A stretch of DNA of 64,000 nt from Clostridiales bacterium (GTDB taxonomy: Bacteria; Bacillota; Clostridia; Lachnospirales; Lachnospiraceae), in assembly GCA_018376135.1 (NCBI GenBank), contig JAHABX010000016.1:1-64000 (forward strand), read 5' to 3'. Numbering within the stretch: position 1 is the first letter of the stretch; the number at the start of each line of letters is the position of its first letter. The notes under the pieces are model-generated. The model searched no databases, was not told the origin of the DNA, and saw only the letters and a list, made by a program, of their open reading frames with translations. Position numbers and translations under genes: made by a program. Below, one piece after another: positions 41,752-50,121 of the stretch.

Positions 41752-42771
41752 ATGAAATTATTATCGATTGCGATTCCCTGTTACAATTCAGAAGGATATA
41801 TGAGACATTGTATAGAGTCACTGCTTCCGGGCGGTGAGGATGTGGAGATCATCATTGTGGATGACGGTTCTGCGAAGGACAATACAGCGGCGATCGCTGA
41901 CGAATATGCGGCAAAGTATCCGGCCATCGTAAAGGCGGTGCATCAGGAGAACGGCGGTCATGGTGAGGCAGTCAATACAGGGCTGAAAAATGCGACCGGA
42001 CTGTACTTTAAGGTGGTGGACAGTGACGACTGGGTGGACGCCGAAAGCTATCAGAAGGTTCTTGCCAAGCTGGGGGAACTGGTACGGGAAGGCAGTACGG
42101 TAGATATGATGATCTGCAACTACGTCTATGAAAAGCAGGGAGTGAAGAACAAGAAGGTAGTGCGCTATACCAATGCATTTCCACAGGAAGAAGTATTTAC
42201 ATGGAACGATGTGAAGCATTTCCGGCTGGGGCAGTATATTCTGATGCATTCGGTCATTTATCGTACACAGATGCTGCAGAGCTGCGGGCTGGAGCTTCCG
42301 AAGCATACCTTCTATGTGGATAATATTTTCGTATATTATCCGCTGCCCTATGTGAAGACCATGTATTATATGGATATCGACCTTTACCGGTATTTTATCG
42401 GACGCTCTGACCAGTCGGTCAATGAGACGGTCATGATCGGAAGAGTGGATCAGCAGATCAAGGTGAACCGGATCATGATCGATCAGTATGATCTGAAAAC
42501 CATACAGAATGGAAAGCTTCGGAAATATATGATGAGCTATCTGGATATTATGATGACGGTATCCTCCATCATGCTCATCCGTTCCGGCACAGAGGAAAGC
42601 CTGGCAAAGAAAAAAGACCTGTGGCAGTACCTCAAGAAAAAGGACGCAGGTCTTTATTACAAATTATATTTCGGCATCTTCGGCAGGGCGATGAACCTTC
42701 CGGGCAAAGGTGGGAGAAAGGTCTCTGTCTTTGCGTACAAGCTTGCCAATAAGGTCATGGGCTTTAACTAG
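41752..42771 (+). CDS. glycosyltransferase family 2 protein
   Basis: A 339-residue GT-A glycosyltransferase. The nucleotide-sugar motifs are AIPCYNSEGYM at the N-terminus, IIVDDGSAKDN (near 36-46) and the metal motif VVDSDDWVD (near 85-93). The C-terminal part is helical with no clear membrane segment. Because it follows glf by 11 bases it probably uses UDP-Galf or builds the same glycan, but the donor is not shown by the sequence. RBS AGAGGTGTG is upstream. Its last 108 bases overlap, tail to tail, the convergent PAP2 gene. Confidence 0.9.
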   Translation: MKLLSIAIPCYNSEGYMRHCIESLLPGGEDVEIIIVDDGSAKDNTAAIADEYAAKYPAIVKAVHQENGGHGEAVNTGLKNATGLYFKVVDSDDWVDAESYQKVLAKLGELVREGSTVDMMICNYVYEKQGVKNKKVVRYTNAFPQEEVFTWNDVKHFRLGQYILMHSVIYRTQMLQSCGLELPKHTFYVDNIFVYYPLPYVKTMYYMDIDLYRYFIGRSDQSVNETVMIGRVDQQIKVNRIMIDQYDLKTIQNGKLRKYMMSYLDIMMTVSSIMLIRSGTEESLAKKKDLWQYLKKKDAGLYYKLYFGIFGRAMNLPGKGGRKVSVFAYKLANKVMGFN

Positions 42772-43398
42772 GAGATCTGTGTGGTAGACTACATAGTTGG
42801 CTCCATAGCCCAGCAGGATACCAAGGATCACATCAATAGAAGAATGCTGCTTTAGGAACATGGTGGACAGGATGATGGACACGTACAGGATACGGGAACA
42901 TTGGACTGCCCACTTTTTCTGTCTCAGCTGTGGCGTATGCATGACTGCCATATGTGCCGCGATGGAGTTAAATACATGAATACTGGGAAGGATGTTCGTG
43001 GAAGTATCTGCCCAGTATAAAAAGCATACAAGCTGTATGAAAATATTGTCCCGCTCAAATTCCAGAGGACGGAGCAGGTGTCCGTTGGGGAAGAGCGTGG
43101 ATATGATGAGGAATATGGTCATACCGGAATACAGAAAGACTGCATATCGGTAAAAATGCTCCCGGTTCTTAAAGAACAGCCAGAAAAATACCACTCCCAC
43201 GTATGCGAACCAGAGAAAATACGGTATGATAAAATATTCGCAGAAGGGAATATAGTCATCCAGCGGAAAATGGATCACGTGATAGGGCAGGTTTGCCCGG
43301 CTTTCCAGCCAGATAAACCAGGGCAGGTAGACAGCAAAATATAATAGGGTGTATACGTGGGGATAATCCGCCGCGAATGCCCTGAATTTTTTCAACAT
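42664..43398 (-). CDS. PAP2-type phosphatase family membrane protein
   Basis: A 244-residue protein with about six membrane segments. The PAP2 catalytic pieces are visible as NILPSIHVFNS (the His of the PSxH motif, near 143-150) and STMFLKQHSSIDVILG (His and Asp near 190-196). The usual first KxxxxxxRP motif is not clear. Members remove phosphate from phosphatidic acid or polyprenyl diphosphates at the membrane. The stop codon lies 108 bases inside the convergent glycosyltransferase gene. The start at 43398 has GGAGGAAGC on the minus strand. Confidence 0.8.
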   Translation of the reverse strand: MLKKFRAFAADYPHVYTLLYFAVYLPWFIWLESRANLPYHVIHFPLDDYIPFCEYFIIPYFLWFAYVGVVFFWLFFKNREHFYRYAVFLYSGMTIFLIISTLFPNGHLLRPLEFERDNIFIQLVCFLYWADTSTNILPSIHVFNSIAAHMAVMHTPQLRQKKWAVQCSRILYVSIILSTMFLKQHSSIDVILGILLGYGANYVVYHTDLLVKAHDLIGKLVRKDRDLSPTFARKVHRPAEDAEI

Positions 43399-43581
43399 GT
43401 GGCTTCCTCCAAAATAATGATGTCTGTTTCCGATATGTTAGCATATGCGTCCGGGGAAAACAATAGGAGAAAAAACAAAGAATTCTTAAAAAATGCTGAA
43501 ATCATAGTCAGATTGAAGGGCTTGCAGAGAAAAACGGGATAATGGAGCGTTCATTTATGCGGCAGCGAGTCGATCCGGCTA

Positions 43582-43609
43582 TTGACATTTCCCGGTTTTT
43601 CGGTATAAT
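43582..43609 (+). promoter_or_regulatory. queT promoter
   Basis: TTGACA (43582-43587) and TATAAT (43604-43609), both consensus, with a 16-base spacer. The riboswitch begins about 40 bases after the expected start. Confidence 0.75.
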
Positions 43610-43655
43610 AAATTTTCGGAAATTCCATAAAACCAGGGATTTTCTGTATGATCAT

Positions 43656-43699
43656 CGAGTGTTCGAGACCTTCCACTCGTAAAACAAAACTAAAGGAGA
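43656..43699 (+). promoter_or_regulatory. preQ1-I riboswitch controlling queT
   Basis: P1 is CGAGTG (43656-43661) with CACTCG (43674-43679) around a TTCGAGACCTTC loop, followed by the A-rich tail AAAACAAAACTAAAGGAG. This is the compact preQ1-I layout, in which the tail folds back into the loop as a pseudoknot when preQ1 binds. The RBS AAAGGAGA is part of the tail, so ligand binding should block translation of queT. Confidence 0.88.
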
Positions 43700-43708
43700 T
43701 AATTGAAT

Positions 43709-44212
43709 ATGAAAGAAAACAAGGTTTTATTCCTCACTCACGCGGCAATGATCGCCGCTCTCTACGTGGTGCTGACGTTTGTCGCCAACCTCTTCGGCCT
43801 TGCCTCCGGAGCGATCCAGATACGGCTTTCCGAGATGCTTGCCGTTCTTCCGGTCTTTACCTTTGCAGCAGTTCCGGGATTGTATGTGGGATGTCTGCTG
43901 GCAAATCTGCTGACCGGCGCCTGCCTTCTGGATATTCTGGCAGGAAGTCTTGCAACTCTGATCGGAGCTTTGGGCGCATACGCAGTCCGCAGATGGAAGT
44001 GGCTGGTTCCCGTACCGACGATTCTTGCCAATGCGTTCATCGTGCCGTTTGTGCTGATCCATGGATATGGTGTTCCGGATGCATGGTGGTATCTCTTCCT
44101 GACAGTGGGAGCAGGCGAGGTGATCTCAGCAGGTGTGTTTGGAAGCATTCTGCTCGGAGCGCTGGATAAATATAAAGGCATCGTTTTCGGGATGAGGAAG
44201 ACTGCGCGGTAA
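43709..44212 (+). CDS. queT: QueT transporter family protein (queuosine precursor uptake)
   Basis: A 167-residue S-component-like membrane protein of the QueT family, thought to bring in queuine or preQ1-type precursors together with an ECF energy module encoded elsewhere. About five or six membrane segments are visible; family motifs include ALYVVLTFVANLFGLASGAIQIRLSE (residues about 17-42, read in parts), LLANLLTGACLLDILAGSLATL and VLIHGYGVP. The ATG at 43709 has AAAGGAGA 9 bases upstream, inside the preQ1 riboswitch tail. An in-frame TTG at 43703 is less likely. The riboswitch and the family call support each other. Confidence 0.92.
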   Translation: MKENKVLFLTHAAMIAALYVVLTFVANLFGLASGAIQIRLSEMLAVLPVFTFAAVPGLYVGCLLANLLTGACLLDILAGSLATLIGALGAYAVRRWKWLVPVPTILANAFIVPFVLIHGYGVPDAWWYLFLTVGAGEVISAGVFGSILLGALDKYKGIVFGMRKTAR

Positions 44213-44247
44213 AAATATAAGGTGCTGCAGAGCAGATAGAGACAGAT

Positions 44248-44285
44248 AAGAAGCAGAGGGTGTCCCTGCCTCTTATTTGTATTTT
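44248..44285 (+). terminator. probable queT terminator
   Basis: AAGAAGCAGAGGG pairs imperfectly with CCCTGCCTCTT, followed by ATTTGTATTTT. Confidence 0.5.
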
Positions 44286-44309
44286 ATGACGCTGCTTTGC
44301 AGCATTTCT

Positions 44310-44666
44310 CTATTTTTTCATCCTGGATTCAAAGACCAGACTTGCCAGATATCCGAAGACCAGTGCGGCGCAGATGCCTGCGGAGCTGGACGTAAAGCCG
44401 CCTTTGAAGACGCCGATCAATCCTTCCTTATCCACAGCCTCCATCACACCTTTCCAAAGAACATTGCCGAAGCCGAGAAGGGGCACGCTTGCTCCGGCGC
44501 CTGCATATTCCTGAAATGGTCCGTAGAGTCCAAAAGCACCCAGCATGGCACCGCTGCATACCAGAAGAACCATGATCCTGCCCGGCATCAGTTTTGTTTT
44601 TTCCATAAGGATCTGTACCAGAGCACAGATAAGTCCTCCCACCCAGAATGCGTTGATGTAGTCCAT
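44310..44666 (-). CDS. spoVAE: stage V sporulation protein AE (SpoVAEb-type)
   Basis: A 118-residue membrane protein that forms part of the SpoVA channel for dipicolinic acid movement into and out of spores. Family features: YINAFWVGGLICALVQILMEKT at the start, GASVPLLGFGNVL and GLIGVFKGGFTSSSAGI in the middle. The start at 44666 is set by AAGGAGTGATC on the minus strand and by the family length. SpoVAC and SpoVAD normally precede it in one operon; here the upstream neighbour is a tRNA gene on the other strand, so this copy stands alone. A forespore (sigma-G) promoter is expected but I could not identify it. Confidence 0.9.
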   Translation of the reverse strand: MDYINAFWVGGLICALVQILMEKTKLMPGRIMVLLVCSGAMLGAFGLYGPFQEYAGAGASVPLLGFGNVLWKGVMEAVDKEGLIGVFKGGFTSSSAGICAALVFGYLASLVFESRMKK

Positions 44667-44743
44667 TTGATCACTCCTTTTTGCCAGTATCTGCAGCCTG
44701 AAAAAAAATATGCGAAAAAATTTAAAAAAAATAAAAAAAAGAC

Positions 44744-44772
44744 TTGCATTCATGAAAGACATATGATATATT
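44744..44772 (+). promoter_or_regulatory. tRNA-Glu promoter with A-rich UP-like tract
   Basis: TTGCAT (44744-44749) and TATATT (44767-44772), 17-base spacer. The 40 bases in front are almost pure A/T (44700-44740), as in UP elements of strong stable-RNA promoters. Confidence 0.7.
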
Positions 44773-44791
44773 AAGCAAGTCGACACGACAT

Positions 44792-44863
44792 GGTAGATTG
44801 GTCAAGGGGTTAAGACGCCGCCCTCTCACGGCGGAAACACGGGTTCGATTCCCGTATCTACTG
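44792..44863 (+). tRNA. tRNA-Glu (anticodon CTC)
   Basis: A full cloverleaf: acceptor GGTAGAT/ATCTACT, D arm with GTC...GAC, anticodon stem CCGCC/GGCGG with loop CTCTCAC (anticodon CTC, reading GAG), and T arm ACGGG-TTCGATT-CCCGT. CCA is not encoded. A single tRNA with its own promoter and terminator. Confidence 0.95.
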
Positions 44864-44868
44864 CTAAG

Positions 44869-44905
44869 AGCTGAAATCTGTAAAAAGATTTCAGCTTTTC
44901 TTGTT
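44869..44905 (+). terminator. terminator of the tRNA-Glu transcript
   Basis: AGCTGAAATCT pairs with AGATTTCAGCT around a 6-base loop, followed by TTTCTTGTTTT. Confidence 0.9.
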
Positions 44906-44929
44906 TTCCGGGAAAAATTTTGCTATAAT
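44901..44929 (+). promoter_or_regulatory. degV promoter
   Basis: TTGTTT (44901-44906) and TATAAT (44924-44929), 17-base spacer. The -35 overlaps the T tract of the preceding terminator. Confidence 0.6.
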
Positions 44930-44966
44930 AAAACGGAATATGGATTTGTACAGAAAAGAGGATTTT

Positions 44967-45827
44967 ATGAATAAAATAGCAATTGTAACGGACAGTAACA
45001 GTGGAATCAGCCAGGAGAAAGCAAAGGAGATGGGCATTCATGTCCTCCCTATGCCGTTCCTGATCAACGGGAAGGAATATCTGGACGGAATTGATCTGTT
45101 TCCGAAGGAATTTTATGAGTATTTAAGTCAGGATGCAGATGTATCTACTTCCCAGCCGTCTCCGGATTCAGTTATGAAGCTGTGGGACAGGCTTCTGGAG
45201 GAGTATGATGAGATCCTTCATATGCCCATGTCCAGTGGTCTGAGCGGAAGCTGCCAGACAGCGATGATGCTGGCAGAGGATTATGACGGGAAGGTACAGG
45301 TGGTCAATAATCAGAGAATTTCAGTTACCATGATCCATGCCATCATGGATGCTGTAAATCTGGTAAAGGCAGGAAAAAATGCAGCTCAGATCCGCGAGAT
45401 TCTGGAGGCGGAAGCGCTGCAGTCCAGTGTTTATATTACAGTGACCACGTTAAAATATCTGAAAAAGGGCGGCAGGATCACACCTGCAGCCGCTGCGCTG
45501 GGAACGATGCTGAGGCTGAAGCCGGTTCTCCAGATTCAGGGAGAGAAACTGGATGCTTTTGCCAAGGTGCGTACCATGAGCGCTGCGAAGAGAGTTATGC
45601 TGGATGCTATCCGCAGTGATCTGGAGAACCGTTTTGCAGGATGCAGGATGCAGATCGCCATTGCCCATACGAATAATGAGGAGGCAGCGCTGGAATTAAA
45701 AAAGGAGATCGAGGCGGAATTCCCGGGATATCCGGAGATTATCACGGACGAGCTGTCTTTAAGCGTGGCCTGCCATATCGGAGATGGTGCGCTTGCCATA
45801 GCAATTTCAAAAATGGTGGAAGTATAA
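44967..45827 (+). CDS. DegV family fatty-acid-binding protein
   Basis: A 286-residue two-domain DegV protein. It begins NKIAIVTDSNSGIS, has the fatty-acid-contacting STSQPSPDSV (near 59-68) and MPMSSGLSGSCQTA (near 86-99), and a C-terminal EDD-type domain ending ELSLSVACHIGDGALAI. DegV/FakB proteins bind single fatty acids; FakB members present them to the kinase FakA for phosphorylation. No fakA is adjacent, so whether it serves a Fak system or is a storage protein is open. The start at 44967 follows AAAGAGGA. Confidence 0.93.
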   Translation: MNKIAIVTDSNSGISQEKAKEMGIHVLPMPFLINGKEYLDGIDLFPKEFYEYLSQDADVSTSQPSPDSVMKLWDRLLEEYDEILHMPMSSGLSGSCQTAMMLAEDYDGKVQVVNNQRISVTMIHAIMDAVNLVKAGKNAAQIREILEAEALQSSVYITVTTLKYLKKGGRITPAAAALGTMLRLKPVLQIQGEKLDAFAKVRTMSAAKRVMLDAIRSDLENRFAGCRMQIAIAHTNNEEAALELKKEIEAEFPGYPEIITDELSLSVACHIGDGALAIAISKMVEV

Positions 45828-45848
45828 GGGAAACGGGGATGAAATCCA

Positions 45849-48212
45849 TTGGATAAATATGAATACCGCCTGAAAGCGGAGCAGATAGAAAAACTGGTAA
45901 AGAAGCAGGATTACAAGACGGCGGCAAAGATCGCGGATATGATCGACTGGCGTCGTGTGAAGAACCTGAATATGCTCTACATCGTCAGTGAGATCTATGA
46001 GCAGATGGAGCGGTACGAGGACTGCATGGAGATTCTGAACATTGCTTACGACCGTGCCCCGGTGGGACGTATGCTGCTGTATAAGATGACAGATATTGCC
46101 ACGCGTATGCACAATTTTGAAGAGGCGATCTCCCTGTATCGTGAGTTTGTAAAGGTGGCGCCCCATGACCAGAGCCGATATATTCTGAAGTATCAGATTT
46201 ACCGGGAGCGTGGCTCCAGTCTGGAAGATCAGATAAGGATCCTGAGTGAGTATAAGACCCATGAATATCAGGAAAAGTGGGCATATGAGCTGGCTGCTCT
46301 GTATGCGCAGGCAGGGATGCAGGAAGAATGCGTCCGTGAATGTGATGAGCTGATCCTGTGGTTCAGCGAAGGGGAATATGTGACGAAGGCGCTGGAGCTG
46401 AAGATGGAGTACGAGCCTCTGACCGCAGCTCAGCAGGCAAAATATGACCTGCGGCTGGAGAAACCGGGGATGCCCCGGATCCATGAGGATGACTTTGATG
46501 ACACAGAGGTGCCGGAATATAATGAAGGCAAGTTCAGTACGATTAATCTGCAGGCGGAGCTGGCAGAAAGTCTGGGCGAGCTTCTGAAAGAGGAGGCTGC
46601 GATTGATATTCCGTCGCTGGAAGTCGAAGTGCCGCCTGCAGAACCGGAGGAGCTGAGTGTACCTGAGATTCAGTTGGAGGAACTGAGCGTTCCCGAGATT
46701 CAGTTGGAGGAGCTGAGCATCCCCGAAGTTCAGCTTGAAGAGCTGCCAGTAGAGGAGCTGAGTATCCCCGAGGTTCAGCTTGAAGAGCTGCCAGTAGAGG
46801 AGCTGAGCGTTCCCGAGATTCAGCTGGAGGAGCTGAGCATCCCCGAAGTTCAGCTTGAAGAGCTGCCAGTAGAGGAGCTGAGTGTACCTGAGATTCAGCT
46901 GGAGGAGCTGAGTATCCCCGAGGTTCAGCTCGAGGAGGAGCCGATTGAGGAGGAGCCGTCCGCAGAACCGGAGATTCCCGTGGAAGAGGTTGAAAAGCAG
47001 ATCACTGGACAGCTTACCATAGATGAGATTCTTTCTGAGTGGGAAGATAAGAAAGCAAAGACCCAGGCGATCCTTGAGGCGAATGCCGAGAAGGAGCAGG
47101 TACGTAAGGAGAAAGTAAAGCAGGAGACTGCAGAGCTGATGAAGCTGATTTCCGGGGCGTCGGATGGAATCCCTAAGGATGTGCAGGAGATTCTGACCGA
47201 GATGGATGAGGAGAAGAAGGTACGGGAAGTTCCGGTAGTGACGGAGGATGATCTTCCGCAGGATCTGGATATGGAAGAGGAGCCGGAGGAGGAAGAGGAT
47301 GAGATCTCGTTTGAGGATCTGGATGCCCCTGAAGTGCCCGCACCCGTTCCGGTGAAGCAGGAAAAACTGTCCAGAGATACCATGTCCATGAATATGATAC
47401 AGGAGCTGGAGCGTTCTCTTGCGGCAGAGGTGTCGGAGCTGGCGGTAAATTCCGGTCATCTGACGAAGGATCAGGCAAGATTATTTGCATATTTTACTTC
47501 GGTCAAGGGTATGAGCCAGCAGCTTTCCGTGCTTTTAAAGGGTAAGACCGGAAGCGGGAAGACGAATTCTTCCAGCGGCAATCTTGTGGTAACCGGAAGA
47601 CAGGGAAATGGAAAGACAACACTTGCCATTGACATTGTGAAAGCGCTGCAGAAGGAAAACCGGATCGAAGGCAGAAAGCTGGCGAAGATCACAGGACAGA
47701 AGCTGAGTACAAAGGATATTCATGAGACTCTTTCCAAGCTGAAGGGAGGAGCGCTGATCATAGAGAGTGCCGGAGGACTTTCCAGTGCGGCTATGATGGC
47801 GCTGAGTCTTGCTATGGAAGGTGATACGGGCGGACTTCTGGTGATTCTGGAGGATTCTGCAGAGGAGATCCAGAGACTGTTCCTGAAGAATAAGAATTTC
47901 GCATCCAAGTTTGCATATACCATAGACATTCCGGTATTTACAAATGATGAACTGGTGGCATTCGGCAAATCCTATGCCATGGAGCAGGAGTATGTATTTG
48001 ATGAGTTTGGAATACTGGCATTGTACGACCGGATCGGAAGCCGGCAGACCAACACGCATCTGGTAACCGTAGCGGAAGTAAAGGATATCATTGATGGAGC
48101 GATTGCCCATGCGGAGAAGGGAAGTATCCGTCATATGTTTGAAAAGATTACCCGCAAGGGTATGGATGAATTTGGAAATCATCTGTTGAGAGAAGAAGAT
48201 TTTGAAGATTAA
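45849..48212 (+). CDS. TPR-repeat protein with acidic repeat linker and AAA-like C-terminal domain
   Basis: A 787-residue cytoplasmic protein with no signal or membrane segment. Residues about 1-200 are TPR-like helical repeats. Residues about 264-365 are an acidic linker of repeated units (EELSVPEIQLEEL, EELSIPEVQLEELPV), and the acidic stretch continues to about 510. The last 220 residues hold an ATPase-like domain with Walker A TGRQGNGKTT near 582-591 and a degenerate Walker B (ALIIESAG) in which the usual DE is ES; this recalls the SpoVK/CbxX AAA+ group. The start is TTG, since the nearby ATGs are out of frame. It lies 21 bases after degV. The function is unknown; it may be a scaffold that moves client proteins. 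Confidence 0.7.
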   Translation: MDKYEYRLKAEQIEKLVKKQDYKTAAKIADMIDWRRVKNLNMLYIVSEIYEQMERYEDCMEILNIAYDRAPVGRMLLYKMTDIATRMHNFEEAISLYREFVKVAPHDQSRYILKYQIYRERGSSLEDQIRILSEYKTHEYQEKWAYELAALYAQAGMQEECVRECDELILWFSEGEYVTKALELKMEYEPLTAAQQAKYDLRLEKPGMPRIHEDDFDDTEVPEYNEGKFSTINLQAELAESLGELLKEEAAIDIPSLEVEVPPAEPEELSVPEIQLEELSVPEIQLEELSIPEVQLEELPVEELSIPEVQLEELPVEELSVPEIQLEELSIPEVQLEELPVEELSVPEIQLEELSIPEVQLEEEPIEEEPSAEPEIPVEEVEKQITGQLTIDEILSEWEDKKAKTQAILEANAEKEQVRKEKVKQETAELMKLISGASDGIPKDVQEILTEMDEEKKVREVPVVTEDDLPQDLDMEEEPEEEEDEISFEDLDAPEVPAPVPVKQEKLSRDTMSMNMIQELERSLAAEVSELAVNSGHLTKDQARLFAYFTSVKGMSQQLSVLLKGKTGSGKTNSSSGNLVVTGRQGNGKTTLAIDIVKALQKENRIEGRKLAKITGQKLSTKDIHETLSKLKGGALIIESAGGLSSAAMMALSLAMEGDTGGLLVILEDSAEEIQRLFLKNKNFASKFAYTIDIPVFTNDELVAFGKSYAMEQEYVFDEFGILALYDRIGSRQTNTHLVTVAEVKDIIDGAIAHAEKGSIRHMFEKITRKGMDEFGNHLLREEDFED
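46640..46935 (+). repeat. tandem repeats coding EELSxPExQLEEL units
   Basis: Nearly identical units of about 42-57 bp, such as those reading GAGCTGAGCATCCCCGAAG or GAGCTGAGCGTTCCCGAGA, recur seven or so times. The DNA identity between copies points to recent expansion or slippage. Confidence 0.85.
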
Positions 48213-48217
48213 AAAGG

Positions 48218-48254
48218 ACGGCTGCAGCAAGGAACACGACTGCAGCCGTTTTTT
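48218..48254 (+). terminator. terminator after the TPR/AAA-like gene
   Basis: ACGGCTGCAG pairs with CTGCAGCCGT around a 12-base loop, followed by five T residues. Confidence 0.9.
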
Positions 48255-48271
48255 GGAAACCGGAGTGAGAG

Positions 48272-50065
48272 ATGAATTTACTGACAGCAAAGGAAATAAC
48301 GAAAATATATACAGACAGGGAGCTTTTTAAAGGGGCGGATTTCAGTATCGAGGACAAAGATAAAACAGGTATCGTCGGTATCAATGGAACAGGGAAATCC
48401 ACGCTGCTGCGTATTCTTGCAGGAATAGAAGAACCGGATGAAGGGGAGGTAGTAAAGGGGAATAAGGTCTATGTCCGTTATCTTCCCCAGAATCCGGAAT
48501 TTCCCAGGGGAATGACCATCTATGATTATGTGGTGACGGCAAACAGGACAGAGGATAATGAGTGGAGTATTGCCGGGGACAGCAAGGCGATGCTGAATCA
48601 GATGGGCTTTGAAGATGAGAATGAAATTATCGATCATCTGTCCGGAGGTCAGAAGAAGAAGGTGGCTCTGGCGGCAGCCCTTATGGCACCCTGCGACATC
48701 CTTCTGCTGGATGAGCCTACCAACCACCTGAACAGCGATATGATCCTGTGGCTGGAGAATACTCTGATACAGAGGAAGGGCGCGCTGGTCATGGTAACCC
48801 ATGACCGGTATTTTCTGGATCGGGTGTGCAGCCGGATCGTGGAAGTGGATAAAGGAAAGCTTTATAATTACCAGACGAATTTTGCGGGATTTCTGGAGGC
48901 GAAGGCTGCCAGGGAGGATATGGAGCTTGCCACTTATCAGAAGAACAAAAATATTCTCCGCATTGAGCTGGAGTGGATGCGAAGGGGAGCGAGAGCCCGT
49001 TCCACAAAACAGAAAGCGCATATTCAGCGTTATGAGGATCTGAAAAATATCACAAAGGCTCCCGTACAGGATGGAAAGGTGGAGGTGAATACCGTATCCT
49101 CACGTCTTGGAAAGAAAACGCTGGAGCTGGTGGAGCTGTCCAAAAGCTATGGGGACAAATGTCTGATCGAAGATTTCAGCTATGCCTTCCGCAAGCAGGA
49201 CAGGATCGGATTTGTGGGACCCAATGGCTGCGGAAAGACTACGCTGATGAAGATGATCATGGGTTTGACAGAGCCGGATCATGGAGAAGTAATTATTGGT
49301 CCTACGGTGAAGATCGGGTACTTTTCTCAGGAAAGCGAGTATCTGGATCCAAAGCAGCGAGTCATCGACTATATCCGCGATACGGCGGAATATGTACAGA
49401 CAGAGGATGGAGTTTTGTCCGCATCGGTGATGCTGGAGCGCTTTCTGTTCAACTCTGCACTTCAGTATTCGTTGATTGAAAAGCTGTCCGGCGGAGAGAA
49501 ACGGCGGCTTTATCTTCTGAAGGTACTGATGGAAGCACCGAATATTCTGCTTCTGGATGAGCCGACCAATGATCTGGATATTCAGACGCTTGCCATTCTG
49601 GAGGACTATCTGGAAAAGTTTCCGGGCATCCTGATCACGGTATCACATGACCGGTATTTTCTGGACAAGGTGGTGGACCGCCTGTTTTCCTTTGAGGGAG
49701 ATGGGTGGATCCGGCAGTATGAGGGCGGGTATTCTGATTACCTGGAGGCAAAGCAGAGAGAAGCACAGCCGGAAGCGGAAGAAAAGACGGTAAAAGAGTC
49801 TGCGGCAAAGACCGGCAAGGTGAAGACTGCAAAGCTGAAATTTACCTGGCAGGAGCAGAAGGATTATGAGACCATAGAAGCGGTGATCGCCGGGATCGAG
49901 GAGAAGATCACGGATCTGGAACGGCAGATCGAAAAGGCGGCTACGGATTTTGTGAAGCTGAATCAGCTGACTCAGGAGAAAGAAGCACAGGAGCTGCTGC
50001 TGGAAGAGAAGATGGAGCGTTATCTCTATCTTAGTGATCTGGCGGAGCAGATAGAGAAGCAGTAA
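48272..50065 (+). CDS. ABC-F family ATP-binding protein (Uup-like)
   Basis: A 597-residue protein with two ABC ATPase domains and no membrane part. Walker A motifs are GINGTGKSTL (near 37) and GPNGCGKTTL (near 312); signature motifs are LSGGQKKKVALA and LSGGEKRRLYLL; Walker B segments are LLLDEPTNHL and LLLDEPTNDL. An arm-type linker separates them, and a C-terminal coiled coil (about 525-597) is present, as in Uup/EttA-type proteins. ABC-F factors act on the ribosome and can give antibiotic protection or rescue stalled complexes; which applies here is unclear. RBS GGAGTGAGAG precedes the ATG. Confidence 0.93.
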   Translation: MNLLTAKEITKIYTDRELFKGADFSIEDKDKTGIVGINGTGKSTLLRILAGIEEPDEGEVVKGNKVYVRYLPQNPEFPRGMTIYDYVVTANRTEDNEWSIAGDSKAMLNQMGFEDENEIIDHLSGGQKKKVALAAALMAPCDILLLDEPTNHLNSDMILWLENTLIQRKGALVMVTHDRYFLDRVCSRIVEVDKGKLYNYQTNFAGFLEAKAAREDMELATYQKNKNILRIELEWMRRGARARSTKQKAHIQRYEDLKNITKAPVQDGKVEVNTVSSRLGKKTLELVELSKSYGDKCLIEDFSYAFRKQDRIGFVGPNGCGKTTLMKMIMGLTEPDHGEVIIGPTVKIGYFSQESEYLDPKQRVIDYIRDTAEYVQTEDGVLSASVMLERFLFNSALQYSLIEKLSGGEKRRLYLLKVLMEAPNILLLDEPTNDLDIQTLAILEDYLEKFPGILITVSHDRYFLDKVVDRLFSFEGDGWIRQYEGGYSDYLEAKQREAQPEAEEKTVKESAAKTGKVKTAKLKFTWQEQKDYETIEAVIAGIEEKITDLERQIEKAATDFVKLNQLTQEKEAQELLLEEKMERYLYLSDLAEQIEKQ

Positions 50066-50073
50066 ATGAGAAT

Positions 50074-50114
50074 GGGCTGATAGGGAATACATGCTAGATA
50101 TTCCTTGTCAGCCC
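50074..50114. terminator. hairpin between convergent ABC-F and flavoprotein genes
   Basis: GGGCTGA-AGGGAATA pairs with TATTCCT-TCAGCCC around a 9-base loop. It has no strong T tract on either side but lies exactly between the two stop codons. Confidence 0.55.
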
Positions 50115-50121
50115 TGTCAGC

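Larger units (their letters stand above)
43399..43708. other. intergenic region holding the queT promoter and riboswitch
   Basis: A 310-base gap between the divergent PAP2 and queT genes. The left half (43399-43580) shows no gene or clear structure; the right half holds a promoter and a preQ1-I riboswitch. Confidence 0.8.

Noticed and set aside
46640..46935. Second repeat block that could suggest a CRISPR or minisatellite outside genes
   Set aside because: The repeats are in frame within the TPR/AAA-like gene and code for an acidic linker.
45807..47459. Long open frame on the minus strand (550 codons)
   Set aside because: It is the reverse shadow of the TPR/AAA-like gene, rich in Leu/Gln/His from the repeats, with no RBS and no family pattern.
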